Shown: positions 1 through 9,309 of the stretch, piece after piece
Layout: each line of letters begins with the position of its first letter
How positions within the stretch are numbered: the stretch's first letter is position 1
Assembly (NCBI GenBank): GCA_013215465.1
Contig: JABSOW010000005.1
Location: 124,001-188,000 of the forward strand
DNA from: Colwellia sp.
Lineage (GTDB): Bacteria; Pseudomonadota; Gammaproteobacteria; Enterobacterales; Alteromonadaceae
Reading direction: 5' to 3'
DNA: 64,000 nucleotides
Notes under the pieces: generated by a model
Seen by the model: only the letters and a program-made list of their open reading frames with translations
Told to the model about the DNA's origin: nothing
Database searches by the model: none
Position numbers and translations under genes: made by a program

Positions 1-150
1 TTTGATGTGCCGTAATCAAAACCTATCATTAATTCTTTCGCTACTCGAACATTAAAAATGGTCGCGTAGCATACTTAGATATTCACTTAGGCACAAGCGC
101 TTTAATACGTTAAAATAAGCGCAATAAAAATTATAAGGGTAGGAACTAGG

Positions 151-552
151 GTGAAACTTAATAAAATCAGTCAAAAAATTGATAATAATGTGTGCAAAGC
201 GCTAACCATTGCTTGTGAGGCTTCATTACATGAAGTGTTAGGCTTTGCTTGGCTTACTCATAGAGCGAACTATACTAATTTTCCTGCCAGCTTAGTGATA
301 ACTTGTGTTTTTGAGACAGACACTGAAATTGACGTAATGAAAGTGCAGCAACAAGATAAATTATTGCGTAATATCATTCAAAAACAATTATTAAAAGTTG
401 GCGTAGTGGTGAAAAATATTAAGCATCAGGTGCATTTTGATAGTGAAGAGGCTTGTCAACAACAGCATCAAGGTGAATGGCCGCAGCGGTTAGCGCTTAG
501 TATCACCAAGCAAAAGCCTCATATGGGTCGAAGTAACAATGGTAGACGATAG
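151..552 (+). CDS. Conserved hypothetical protein (133 aa)
   Basis: I do not recognise the family. The reading frame opens with GTG, preceded by AGGA at a suitable distance. The protein is a soluble mixed alpha/beta-looking chain with no signal peptide or membrane segment and a basic tail rich in Gly, Arg and Asn. The middle (about residues 45-75) holds the string FETDTEIDVM, and residues 85-95 a VGVVVKNIKHQV beta-like stretch. It is convergent with proA. Codon use resembles its neighbours, so it is probably a real gene. Function unknown. Confidence 0.6.
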   Translation: MKLNKISQKIDNNVCKALTIACEASLHEVLGFAWLTHRANYTNFPASLVITCVFETDTEIDVMKVQQQDKLLRNIIQKQLLKVGVVVKNIKHQVHFDSEEACQQQHQGEWPQRLALSITKQKPHMGRSNNGRR

Positions 553-602
553 CTGTCCACCATTGAAAACGGGTTATTAACTTAGATAGAATCAATTATG
601 TT

Positions 603-784
603 CGAACTTGTCCATCACCATAAACGACAAACTTTTCTGTTGTCAGCGCTTCTAAGTCCTATGTGAGCTCCATAAGCATACTGCTTATATTAGTTGCGAA
701 CTTGTCCATCACCATAAACGACAAATTTTTCTGTTGTCAGCGCTTCTAATCCCATCGGCCCATAAGCATGTAATTTACTGGTAG
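603..784. repeat. Degenerate direct duplication of the proA 3' end
   Basis: Positions 603-690 and 697-784 are direct repeats with a 94-bp offset. The first about 50 bases are almost identical, and similarity then fades. The right copy is the living C-terminal coding end of proA. The left copy lies just downstream of the proA stop codon and still encodes the GQVR end of ProA in the minus frame. The simplest reading is a tandem duplication after which a stop arose at the junction, leaving a decaying remnant. Confidence 0.8.
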
Positions 785-1946
785 AGATACCAATTTCAGA
801 GCCTAAACCTAATTGATTACCATCAGAAAAACGCGAAGAGGCGTTAACCATAACAACCGATGAGTTTATTTGACGAATAAATGTTTGGCTACGTGATATA
901 TCTTGCGTAACGATAACCTCAGTGTGATCTGAAGTATATTCATTAATATGACTAACGGCATCATCAAAGCTATTTACTACTTTAACGGCGATTTCTTGCG
1001 CTAGATATTCTGCATGATAATCTGCTATGGTAGCTAATTGGCCACCGTCAAAGTAACTAATACTGTTTTCACAAGCATGTACTGTTACTTGTGCTGCCTC
1101 AGCAAGTGCCTTAGCCGCTAACGGTAAGAATTGCGCGCTAATATCTTGATGCACTAATAGCGTTTCAAAGGCATTACAAGCGCTTGGTTTTTGAGTTTTA
1201 CCGTTGACTAAAATGTTAACTGCTTTGGTTAAGTCAGCTGATTTATCAATAAACAGGTGACAAACACCTTTAAAATGCTGGATGACGGGAATTTGGCTAT
1301 GCTCAGTAACATAACGAATTAAACCTTCACCGCCGCGAGGAATAACTAAGTCAATAGTGTCTTTTTGTTTTAATAATTGTTCAATAACACCACGACTGGT
1401 ATCAGGGATAACACTAACAATATTTTTATCAAAGCCTTGCTGTTCAATTACTTGATGTAAACAGTTTGCTAGCGCTAAATTAGAATGGATAGCCTCAGAG
1501 CCGCCACGTAAAATGACAGCGTTGCCTGACTTGATACATAAAGCGGCGGATTCTGCTGTTACGTTTGGACGAGCTTCGTAAATCATCGCAATAACGCCTA
1601 AAGGAATACGCATCTTGCCAACTTGCATGCCGTTAGGGCGTAATGATAAGTTGGCAATATTACCGACAGGATCAGCGAGGGTAATTATTTCTCTAATGGC
1701 AGAGCTGATATCTTTTACCCGTTGCGTGGTAAGTAATAACCTATCAAGCATCGCATCACTTAATCCCTTGGCTCGACCAGCATCTATGTCTTTACCATTT
1801 TCACTAATAATTAAGGCACTGCTGTTTTCAATAGAACCAGCGATAGCATGCAATAAAGTGTTTTTTTCTATAGTCGTTAATTGAGCGGCAACTCGGCTCG
1901 CTTTTTTTGCTTGAGCAGCCATTACTGCCATATTAAATGCGGACAT
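690..1946 (-). CDS. proA: Gamma-glutamyl phosphate reductase
   Basis: Second enzyme of proline biosynthesis. It reduces L-glutamyl-5-phosphate to glutamate-5-semialdehyde with NADPH in the cytosol. The 418-residue length is normal for the family. The aldehyde-dehydrogenase-like fold shows the family string PLGVIAMIYEARPNVT near residues 115-130, the cofactor-loop string ILRGGSEAIHSN near 145-156, and the catalytic cysteine near residue 257 in KTQKPSACNAFET. It is the downstream gene of a proBA operon, 40 bp after proB. Its extreme 3' end is duplicated just downstream. Confidence 0.97.
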   Translation of the reverse strand: MSAFNMAVMAAQAKKASRVAAQLTTIEKNTLLHAIAGSIENSSALIISENGKDIDAGRAKGLSDAMLDRLLLTTQRVKDISSAIREIITLADPVGNIANLSLRPNGMQVGKMRIPLGVIAMIYEARPNVTAESAALCIKSGNAVILRGGSEAIHSNLALANCLHQVIEQQGFDKNIVSVIPDTSRGVIEQLLKQKDTIDLVIPRGGEGLIRYVTEHSQIPVIQHFKGVCHLFIDKSADLTKAVNILVNGKTQKPSACNAFETLLVHQDISAQFLPLAAKALAEAAQVTVHACENSISYFDGGQLATIADYHAEYLAQEIAVKVVNSFDDAVSHINEYTSDHTEVIVTQDISRSQTFIRQINSSVVMVNASSRFSDGNQLGLGSEIGISTSKLHAYGPMGLEALTTEKFVVYGDGQVRN

Positions 1947-1986
1947 TTTTCACTCTTTATTTGATTTTTTAAACAATCTGTAATGA

Positions 1987-3084
1987 TTACCAAATTACCA
2001 TGTCATCACGGTGAACCACTACTGCGCCATGGTTATGGCCTAATATAGTGACTATGTCATCACTGTGTTTACCCATGATACGACGTAAATCGTGATGGCC
2101 ATACAGGCATATACCTTTACCAATAATGCGATTGCTCTGATGATCAATTAAATCAACAGATTCGCCAGCTTTAAAGGTGTTTTCTATTGCTTTAATACCC
2201 GCAGGCAGTAACGAAGCGCCTTTGTTCAATAGTGCATTGACAGCGCCACTATCTAAAATAATTTTTCCCTGACTTTTTCTAGTGTGTTTAAGCCAATGTT
2301 TTTTAGCGGTAATAATATTTTTATCAGCAATAAAGCGAGTTCCGGGGTTTACCTTATTTAATAATGAAGTAAATACCTCGCTTTTGGTACCATTAATAAT
2401 GTAGGTATTAATACCGTGTTCCACGGCTTTTTCGGCCGCTTCAATTTTTGTTTTCATGCCCCCGGTTGCCATATGATTTCGACTTGTACCTGCCATGGCA
2501 TAGATTTCATCGGTTATTTTGGCAATTTCTGGAATAAGAACTGCGTCGTCATTAACTTTTGGATCTTTGGTGAAAACACCGTCGATGTCACTTAATATAA
2601 ATAAACTATCTGCGTCACAAACTTGCGCAACTAAAGCAGCAAGGTTGTCGTTATCACCTACCGTTGAATCAGCGGAGGAGACGGTGTCATTTTCATTAAC
2701 TATCGGTAAAACACCATTAGCTAGTTGAATTTCAATAGTTTTTTTTATGCTTATAAAGCGTTTTCTGTCTTCTAGATCATGTTGAGTGATTAATATTTGG
2801 CTACAAGGAATATCAAAAAAACGTTGCCAATTAGCCATCATTTGCATTTGACCTACGCTCGACATCGCCTTTCTAGTCGAAACTGATAATTCAGGTGAGC
2901 CATGATGAATAAGGCTTCGGCCAGCGGCAACGCCACCAGAAGAAACTAAAATTATTTCTTTGCCTTGCTGTTGGCACTTAGTAATAAATTGCGCTATCGC
3001 TAAGGTATACTTTCCGCTACAACCTTCCTGCGTAGGTGCAACTAAGGCACTACCCACTTTGATTACAGCTCGATTAAAATTCAT
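1987..3084 (-). CDS. proB: Glutamate 5-kinase
   Basis: First enzyme of proline synthesis. It phosphorylates L-glutamate with ATP and is usually feedback-inhibited by proline. The amino-acid-kinase domain fills residues 1 to about 255 (KVGSALVAP near the start, VSSGGVAAG near 48, NENDTVS near 130, DNDNLAALVA near 143). A C-terminal PUA domain follows (about 275-355, containing GKIILDSGAVNALLNKGASL). The length of 365 residues fits the two-domain E. coli type. It is transcribed on the minus strand ahead of proA. Confidence 0.97.
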   Translation of the reverse strand: MNFNRAVIKVGSALVAPTQEGCSGKYTLAIAQFITKCQQQGKEIILVSSGGVAAGRSLIHHGSPELSVSTRKAMSSVGQMQMMANWQRFFDIPCSQILITQHDLEDRKRFISIKKTIEIQLANGVLPIVNENDTVSSADSTVGDNDNLAALVAQVCDADSLFILSDIDGVFTKDPKVNDDAVLIPEIAKITDEIYAMAGTSRNHMATGGMKTKIEAAEKAVEHGINTYIINGTKSEVFTSLLNKVNPGTRFIADKNIITAKKHWLKHTRKSQGKIILDSGAVNALLNKGASLLPAGIKAIENTFKAGESVDLIDHQSNRIIGKGICLYGHHDLRRIMGKHSDDIVTILGHNHGAVVVHRDDMVIW

Positions 3085-3309
3085 TATTACTCCTATTTCA
3101 AGACTGAGTTAGCATGCGGTATTGCAGTAATAATTACAACCTAACTGTTAGCTTTACCGGCCAAAGCCGTAGACAAAATTGTGCTGTTTAATAGCTTTAT
3201 TGCATAGTTATTATAAAAAAGCTGAAATCACTCAATTGAAGTAGTTTGAGTATCAACTTAAAGCATGATTTAATGAGACTATTATCGCCATTGTTGTTAA
3301 CATTTACCC

Positions 3310-4212
3310 ATGCTTAATTTTCTTCCAGCTAAACTTATTGGCTTTTTGTCGCTGATTTTATATACCCTGAATACCATTTTTTGGTTGCTACCTATTTTGC
3401 TGTTTTCTTTGCTTAAGGCGCTAATACCTATAGAACCCTCGCAGAAAATTTTTAGCTATTTGTTAGATTTAATGGCAAGTCGCTGGGTAGTAATGAATAC
3501 GCTCAACCAGAAAATATTTACCAAGATTGAAATTAAAATAACCGGATTAGAAGAGTTAAATAGAAAAGATTGGTATTTAGTTTTAGCAAATCATCAAAGT
3601 TGGGTTGATATTGTGGTGCTACAGCGTGCTTTACATGGTCAAATACCCTTTTTAAAATTCTTTTTAAAAAAAGAGCTTATTTATGTGCCCATTTTAGGCT
3701 TAGCTTGGTGGGCGTTAGATTTTCCTTTTATGAAACGTTATAGCCAATCATTTTTAAGAAAAAACCCTCATCTAAAAGGGAAAGATTTAGAAACTACTCG
3801 CAAAGCCTGTGCTAAGTTTAAACATAAACCGGTCAGTGTCATGAGTTTCATTGAAGGTACGCGCTATACTCAAGAAAAGCATGATAAGCAAAACTCACCT
3901 TTTAACCATTTGCTGAAACCCAAAGCGGCCGGAATCGCTTTTGTGCTTGATGCCATGGGAGAACATTTAAACACCATTGTGGATGTCACCATATATTACC
4001 CAGAGGGTATTCCAACCTTTGTTGATTTTTTATGTGGCCGGGTTAAAAATGTGCAGGTAGAAATACATGCCACGGAGATCACCAAGGAATTAACGGGAGA
4101 TTATTTTAACGATCGAAGTTATAAAATTTATTTTCAAAAATGGTTAACCCAATTTTGGCATGATAAAGATGTTAGGCTTAACAATATGATGCAAAAACCG
4201 ACCGGTAAATAA
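3310..4212 (+). CDS. PlsC-type lysophospholipid acyltransferase (YihG-like)
   Basis: Predicted inner-membrane acyltransferase of the 1-acyl-glycerol-3-phosphate acyltransferase superfamily, which moves an acyl chain to a lysophospholipid. An N-terminal hydrophobic region (residues about 5-40) anchors the protein. The catalytic HX4D motif is NHQSWVD with His95 and Asp100, and the substrate motif EGTR is at 182-185. The length of 300 residues and overall layout resemble E. coli YihG more than the shorter PlsC. The next gene, a mechanosensitive channel, starts 15 bp downstream, so the two probably form an operon devoted to the membrane. Exact acyl acceptor is not visible from sequence. Confidence 0.88.
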   Translation: MLNFLPAKLIGFLSLILYTLNTIFWLLPILLFSLLKALIPIEPSQKIFSYLLDLMASRWVVMNTLNQKIFTKIEIKITGLEELNRKDWYLVLANHQSWVDIVVLQRALHGQIPFLKFFLKKELIYVPILGLAWWALDFPFMKRYSQSFLRKNPHLKGKDLETTRKACAKFKHKPVSVMSFIEGTRYTQEKHDKQNSPFNHLLKPKAAGIAFVLDAMGEHLNTIVDVTIYYPEGIPTFVDFLCGRVKNVQVEIHATEITKELTGDYFNDRSYKIYFQKWLTQFWHDKDVRLNNMMQKPTGK

Positions 4213-4227
4213 AGTAAAGGACTGTAA

Positions 4228-5505
4228 ATGAATGAGCTAATAAAAACATGGTTAATAGAGCAGGGCGTAAATTCTAGCTATATTGAGACAAGCGCCATTA
4301 GTATTGGTTTATTTTTCATCTTGTTTATTTCTGCCATTAGTTATTATGTAGCTAAAAACCACCTGCTTAAGATAGTAACCAAACTCATTTTAAAAACTAA
4401 AAACACTTGGGATAATACTTTAATTGAGCATAAAGTATTAAGTCGTTTAACGTTATTATTACCTTTTATCTTAGTGTTGTTTTTAACGCCATTAGTTTTG
4501 CCTGAAGGTATTTTACTTGCTAATTTGTTGGTGATTTTTGCCAAGATACTATTAGTTTTTCAAGTAGCGCAATCGATTAGTGCGGTGCTTAATGTCAGTG
4601 AAAGTTTGTATCGTGAAAGTGCTAAGCAGCGTTACTTGCCGCTTAATTCTATTATTCAGGTAATAAAGTTAGTGGTCTATTTAGTGACGGCCATCATAAT
4701 TGTAGCGCTTATTATTAACCGTTCTCCGGTATATTTACTCAGTGGTTTAGGTGCATTAACGGCTGTTTTACTGCTAATATTTCAAGATACCATTAAAGGC
4801 TTAGTTGCTAGTATTCAAATTTCAGCTAATAAAATGGTAGTTGCCGGCGATTGGATTGAATTGCCCAAATATGGTGCTGATGGTGATGTAATTGAAATTG
4901 GTTTAAGTACAGTAAAGGTAGAAAATTTTGATAAAACTATTACCACAATCCCTACTTATGCCTTGATCAGTGATTCTTTTAAAAACTGGCGTAATATGTA
5001 TCACACCGGAGCAAGGCGTATCAAACGCACGTTAATTGTTGATATTGCCTGTATCGACTTTTATAGTTTAGAGAAAATCGATTTTTTAGTGAATACCAAT
5101 TTATTAAAAAATTATTTAACAGATAAAAAGCAGCAACTTGCGGTGGAGTCCAACTCACTTGATTCGAGTGTCATTCAGGATGACGCTTTAACCAAAATTA
5201 ATATGCGTCAATTGACAAATATTGGTACTTTTCGTGCGTACATAGAGATGTATCTAAATCAAAATAATCATATACGTAATGATTTAACTTGTATGGTGAG
5301 ACAACTACCAGCTACCGCTACGGGCTTACCTTTAGAAATATATTGTTTTGCCAACACTACTGATTGGATTGCATATGAAGCGATACAGGCTGATATATTC
5401 GATCATCTTTTTGCCATAGCGCCACATTTCGACATACGAGTCTTTCAACACCCAAGCGGCTTTGACTGGCAGCATTCAGTTACGAATGATAAAGACAAAA
5501 AGTAA
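4228..5505 (+). CDS. MscS-family mechanosensitive channel, YbdG-like
   Basis: Predicted inner-membrane small-conductance channel that opens under membrane tension during osmotic downshock. About five hydrophobic segments lie in the first 180 residues. The last contains the pore-lining helix LLSGLGALTAVLLLIFQDT, followed by the MscS beta domain (GDWIELPKYGADGDVIEIGLS) and a larger cytoplasmic C-terminal part. The length of 425 residues and the YGADGDV insertion match the YbdG branch rather than MscS itself (286 residues in E. coli). It lies 15 bp after the acyltransferase gene. Confidence 0.9.
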   Translation: MNELIKTWLIEQGVNSSYIETSAISIGLFFILFISAISYYVAKNHLLKIVTKLILKTKNTWDNTLIEHKVLSRLTLLLPFILVLFLTPLVLPEGILLANLLVIFAKILLVFQVAQSISAVLNVSESLYRESAKQRYLPLNSIIQVIKLVVYLVTAIIIVALIINRSPVYLLSGLGALTAVLLLIFQDTIKGLVASIQISANKMVVAGDWIELPKYGADGDVIEIGLSTVKVENFDKTITTIPTYALISDSFKNWRNMYHTGARRIKRTLIVDIACIDFYSLEKIDFLVNTNLLKNYLTDKKQQLAVESNSLDSSVIQDDALTKINMRQLTNIGTFRAYIEMYLNQNNHIRNDLTCMVRQLPATATGLPLEIYCFANTTDWIAYEAIQADIFDHLFAIAPHFDIRVFQHPSGFDWQHSVTNDKDKK

Positions 5506-5565
5506 CGAGCGAATAGTCACTAGTAGCGAAGAGCTAGATATTTAGGCTGAGGACTTCGTAACTTA

Positions 5566-6423
5566 TTACCTCTGCCTAATAACACCTTCCTGCATGGTTG
5601 ATGCAACTAATTCACCTTGACGATTAAATATTTGTCCTCTAACTAAACCTCGGCCATTGCTCGCCGATGGGCTATCCATACAATATAATAACCAATCATC
5701 AAAACGAAATGGGCGATGAAACCACATAGCATGGTCAACGGTAGCAATTTGAAAGTTTGGCAGTAAATGACTCGCTCCGTGCGGTAATAATGCGGTAGGT
5801 AAAAAGTGAAAGTCTGACGCATAAGCGAGCATACAGCTATGATTACGCAAATCATCAGACAAATTACCATTGGTTTTTAACCAAATTTGATAGTTAGAAT
5901 CGGTTTTTTCTGGTTTGAGCCAGTTATATTGTTGAATTGGGCGAATTTCAATGGGTTTTTCAGCTAAAAAGTTTTCACGCATAGCTTTTGGTAATGCATC
6001 TTGATGCTTGGCAATAAAATCATTGTATGATGGGACATCATCGGGGTTGGGCACAATTGGCATAACATCTTGATGATTAAAGCCCTCTTCAGGGCACTGA
6101 AAAGAGGCTGTCATGTAAAATATGGCTTGACCGTTCTGTATTGCTTTTACTCTACGAGTACTAAAGCTAACACCATTGCGAATGTCTTCTACTTCATAAA
6201 CCACTGGTTTTGATGCGTCACCCGCACGTAAAAAGTAAGAATGTAATGAATGTACAAAGCGATCTGCACTAACAGTTTCTTGGGCTGCGGATAATGCTTG
6301 CCCCATTACTTGACCACCAAATAAAGCTCTAAAACCTAAATCTTGACTTTGTCCTCGATAAATCCCTTTATCAATGACTTCTAATTTCAATAAAGCCAAT
6401 AATTCATCTAACACAATACTCAT
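5566..6423 (-). CDS. tesB: Acyl-CoA thioesterase II
   Basis: Cytosolic thioesterase that hydrolyses medium- and long-chain acyl-CoA. The protein is 285 residues, close to E. coli TesB (286), and shows a double hot-dog fold: the N-terminal repeat contains LGFRALFGGQVMGQALSAA and the C-terminal repeat TVDHAMWFHRPFRFDDWLL. The Asp of TVDHA and the Gln of MQEG near the C-terminus correspond to catalytic residues known in TesB. It is a single-gene unit convergent with the mechanosensitive channel gene. Confidence 0.96.
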   Translation of the reverse strand: MSIVLDELLALLKLEVIDKGIYRGQSQDLGFRALFGGQVMGQALSAAQETVSADRFVHSLHSYFLRAGDASKPVVYEVEDIRNGVSFSTRRVKAIQNGQAIFYMTASFQCPEEGFNHQDVMPIVPNPDDVPSYNDFIAKHQDALPKAMRENFLAEKPIEIRPIQQYNWLKPEKTDSNYQIWLKTNGNLSDDLRNHSCMLAYASDFHFLPTALLPHGASHLLPNFQIATVDHAMWFHRPFRFDDWLLYCMDSPSASNGRGLVRGQIFNRQGELVASTMQEGVIRQR

Positions 6424-6644
6424 AGTTTATTTCTCAGTTTTAGCGTTGGTTTTTATATTATACCTAGGGGATTCATAATTTTTTATACAAATACCTGATA
6501 ATACCAGTCATAATAACAGGATTATTCGCTATATAATTGTTGATGTATAGAAGGAAATAAGATATTTTATAGAAATGTTCGCTTAAATTTTAGGCTTGGT
6601 GGTGATTTAAATACTTCTCGGTATTTAGATTTTAGAGGCTCGGT

Positions 6645-6902
6645 ATGCAGGCAATGGCACAAAGAGAAGTTTTATTAGAAAGACGACGACAACAAAATGT
6701 TATAATAGACGCTTTGTGGGAGAAGCTTTCATTAGCGCAAAAATTTGCCGCCAGCAGTTTGGCTCAGTTTGGTTATGACCTTACCTATATTCGAAACAGT
6801 AATGCCGGCAACTTAGCGATACTATTATGTAATGGTAATGCTGCAACGATTTCTAGTGAGGGCGAAATAGACACTTCACCAGATATTGTTATTAGAAATT
6901 AG
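6645..6902 (+). CDS. Small hypothetical protein (85 aa)
   Basis: Not recognised. An AGAGG sequence sits seven bases ahead of the ATG, which supports the start. The N-terminal half is a charged helix (REVLLERRRQQN) and the C-terminal half looks like a small beta unit (GYDLTYIRNSNAGNLAILLCNG). No signal peptide or membrane segment. Its last 11 bases overlap the 3' end of the convergent membrane protein gene. Probably a lineage-specific cytosolic protein. Confidence 0.6.
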   Translation: MQAMAQREVLLERRRQQNVIIDALWEKLSLAQKFAASSLAQFGYDLTYIRNSNAGNLAILLCNGNAATISSEGEIDTSPDIVIRN

Positions 6903-7446
6903 CACGAGAGTCTATTTTACTTTTGAAAATCACTTTATCCTGAGATGAGGCGCTAGTGACATCTACGTAACTATATTTTACTAAAAGCGCTTCCACTAAA
7001 GAAATAAAGCCAATAAGATTATTGCTTGCCCATAATCGTTTAATTGTTACATCATTTTTTATTACTTTACTAATAAATTCTTTGTAATCGTTTGTACTTT
7101 GGCTGTCAAAGCATTTTTTAGTAACAGTTTGTAGTTTTTGTTTTTTCAAACACTCGCTAAAAATTAATAGATAATTATTAATAAGAGGCTGAATCAATTC
7201 TACAATATCTTGGCGTTTGTGCTTTTGATTGTTAGCTAATAACTGTTGCAACCTGTTTTTGGTAAACTGTTCGTGTTTGCTAGCGATAAGTACCATGGCT
7301 TCAGTTAGCGCTTTATTTTCTTTTAATGTGTCAGTTGTTTCACGCTGGAGTACCAGTAAAGAGTGTTGTAGTTTTTCGGCGCGAAAAAATAAAAAAATAC
7401 TAATAACAACAAACAGGGCAGTAATAAATAATATAGCTAACATCAA
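6892..7446 (-). CDS. Hypothetical single-pass membrane protein with coiled coil
   Basis: Not recognised. The protein begins with one transmembrane helix (about residues 2-22, LAILFITALFVVISIFLFF), followed by a likely coiled coil (residues 24-75, many Lys, Glu, Gln and Leu) and a helical C-terminal part with two cysteines near residues 99 and 112. The C-terminal part would be cytosolic if the helix is a signal anchor. It follows the decayed TPR-GGDEF-like gene on the same strand by 13 bp and could have been its operon partner, a link that rests only on position. Confidence 0.6.
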   Translation of the reverse strand: MMLAILFITALFVVISIFLFFRAEKLQHSLLVLQRETTDTLKENKALTEAMVLIASKHEQFTKNRLQQLLANNQKHKRQDIVELIQPLINNYLLIFSECLKKQKLQTVTKKCFDSQSTNDYKEFISKVIKNDVTIKRLWASNNLIGFISLVEALLVKYSYVDVTSASSQDKVIFKSKIDSRANF

Positions 7447-7459
7447 TTCACCGGAAACT

Positions 7460-9039
7460 TTAGGCTGGTTTTATAGAGTCACTTAAGCGTGATAGGAATA
7501 TATAGGGGTCAAGGCCCTGAAAGTCTGGGCTTTTTATTGAGTAGGAAATTATAACTGAAAACTCGGCTAAATTGGCAAAAAACCTTAATTTTAATGCCGA
7601 TATTAGCTTTTCTATTGTTTTTGACACATTGTTTTGATGCTGGTGAGGAAAAAATAATAAATACTCGCCATCATTAATTAATCCTGCACTTTCAAATTCA
7701 TTCAGGTGCTCATTTATTAGACTAGCAATGCTTCTACTAACCTCAGCAACTATTTTTTTATTAAATTTAAATGTTAGCTCTTGCCAGTTAGTAATTGAAA
7801 CGTAACCTAGCGTTAATGAGTAGTTGTATTTTCGAGCCATATTAAAACTTGTTTGGTATAGCTGCTTGGTTTGTATGTAATTGGCTAGGATATAACTTGG
7901 TTTATCTACCGCGTCATAAACTGTTTGTAACCTTTTCCTACGCTGTTTAATCCTTAAAATAATAATATAAACCAATAGTAAGAAGCTGATAATACTTGAT
8001 ATTAAAATAAAGAGTTGCTGCTGACGATATTTACTAGAAAATAAGGCGGTTAACTCGCTCTGTTCAACCAGTTTTATTACTAATTTACGTGTTTTTGTAC
8101 TAGCTGTTATGTTTTTATTCTTATCAGGTTTCATGATATATTTGCGCAAAAATAATAATACTTTCTAAATAGGGAGTTGCTAGGTTATTTCGATAAAATA
8201 ATTCTTTAGCTTGTGATATTTCAGTTTTTGCTGCCACATACTGTTTTTGGCGCAATAATGTTAATGAAAGACCCTGACTAGCATAGGCAATATAAATAGG
8301 TGCCTCTTTTTTTATGGCATAACTTTTAGCTTCCCAATAAGCAGTATAGGCGTCATTAAATCTGTTTAAACGTTAATATGCATTGGCTAGGTGGAAATAT
8401 GTTTGCTCAATATTACTTAATTTATTTATATTTAATCGCAGTTTTAATATTCTCAATTGTATGGTAAGGGCAGTGTGATAATCACCTAAGTGATAATAGG
8501 TATTTGCTAAAATCGCCAGCCAGTAAGGCAATATGCTCAGGAAATGCAGCATCTTGCTGGATAATGGCTTCTACTTTTTGAAGGTCAATCAATGCTTGCA
8601 CATGCTGCCCCAACATGGCAAAAGCAACACTGCGATAACTTAACGCTAACAAAAAATTTTTACTATTTTGTTTGTTTTGTGGGCTATCTATTACTTGTTG
8701 AACCGTCGTTAATAATTGTTGGTATTGCTTTTTAGCCGCGACTGCTAAGCCATCATTGATAAATTGTAAAGCTGTTTCTAGCTCACCTTTATTGCTAGCA
8801 ACATTGGCGAGTAATAAGTATGTTTTAGCGACTATTTCACTAGGATAGTTGCTACGCGGATTAATTATTTTGTTACTAAGCTCAATTACCTTACGGTAAT
8901 TTAATGTTTCAGCATTTTGCTTAAATAGATGTTCAACTTGAATAATCAGCTCTTCTTGAGATAGTAGGCTATTGTTAGCGAAGGCACTAAAACTAATGCT
9001 AAATAATGAAAGTATAAGTAAAGTGGATAAAAAGAACAA
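7460..9039 (-). pseudogene. Broken TPR / transmembrane / degenerate GGDEF-like gene
   Basis: The minus strand encodes a once-continuous protein of about 525 residues split by three lesions. The start is a TTG codon, followed by a signal peptide (MFFLSTLLILSLFSISFSAF) and TPR-like helices. A 4-bp tandem duplication (GGCT/TGGC) near 8515-8523 shifts the frame. The TPR run then continues (ANTYYHLGDYHTAL) to an in-frame TAA at 8373-8375. It goes on through NRFNDAYTAYWEAKSYA to a one-base insertion near 8127-8128. After this come a transmembrane helix (LFILISSIISFLLLVYIII) and a GGDEF-like fold in which the signature is NDGEY. The fold suggests a former periplasmic sensor with a non-catalytic GGDEF domain. 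Confidence 0.82.
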
Positions 9040-9131
9040 AATTTTTTATTATTAACATTAGCAAAAACACAGTGTTAGACAAACTTGAGTCCTCGTTTTA
9101 GCGTTTTTAGCGCTAAGGTGTTAGTTTTTTG

Positions 9132-9159
9132 TTTACAATTCTAAGCTATGACTTATAAT
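9132..9159 (+). promoter_or_regulatory. Near-consensus sigma-70 promoter ahead of the riboswitch
   Basis: TTTACA at 9132-9137 and TATAAT at 9154-9159 are separated by 16 bases. The predicted transcript would start near 9166 and run directly into the cyclic-di-GMP aptamer. This sets the strand of the riboswitch as plus, opposite to both flanking genes. Confidence 0.65.
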
Positions 9160-9180
9160 GGCTTTGAGCTGCTAAAGCTC

Positions 9181-9260
9181 GACAAGGGCAAATCTAGTGA
9201 AAACTAGAGACGCAAAGTTACCGGTCTAACGGGAAACCTATGACAGCGGGACTGCCAAAT
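9181..9260 (+). ncRNA. Cyclic-di-GMP-I (GEMM-I) riboswitch aptamer
   Basis: All core elements of the GEMM-I class can be read. AAGGGCAA is at 9184-9191. A P2 stem CTAGT/ACTAG is closed by a GAAA tetraloop at 9199-9202. The conserved ACGCAAAG is at 9210-9217, CCGG at 9221-9224, and the P3 arm GACAGCGGGACTGCC at about 9242-9256. Family members bind cyclic di-GMP at the three-way junction and switch transcription or translation. Here no gene follows on the same strand: the transcript would run antisense into the 3' end of the DUF885 gene. A 16-codon frame starting at the ATG at 9240 has no clear ribosome site. Confidence 0.82.
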
Positions 9261-9309
9261 TTAGATGTAGTGGGGGCTCTTCTATTTTAACAGCATTCTG
9301 TCTGTTTCC

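Noticed and set aside
9240..9290. A 16-codon frame inside the riboswitch as the controlled gene
   Set aside because: It starts within the aptamer's P3 arm and has no Shine-Dalgarno sequence, so it is listed only as a remote possibility.
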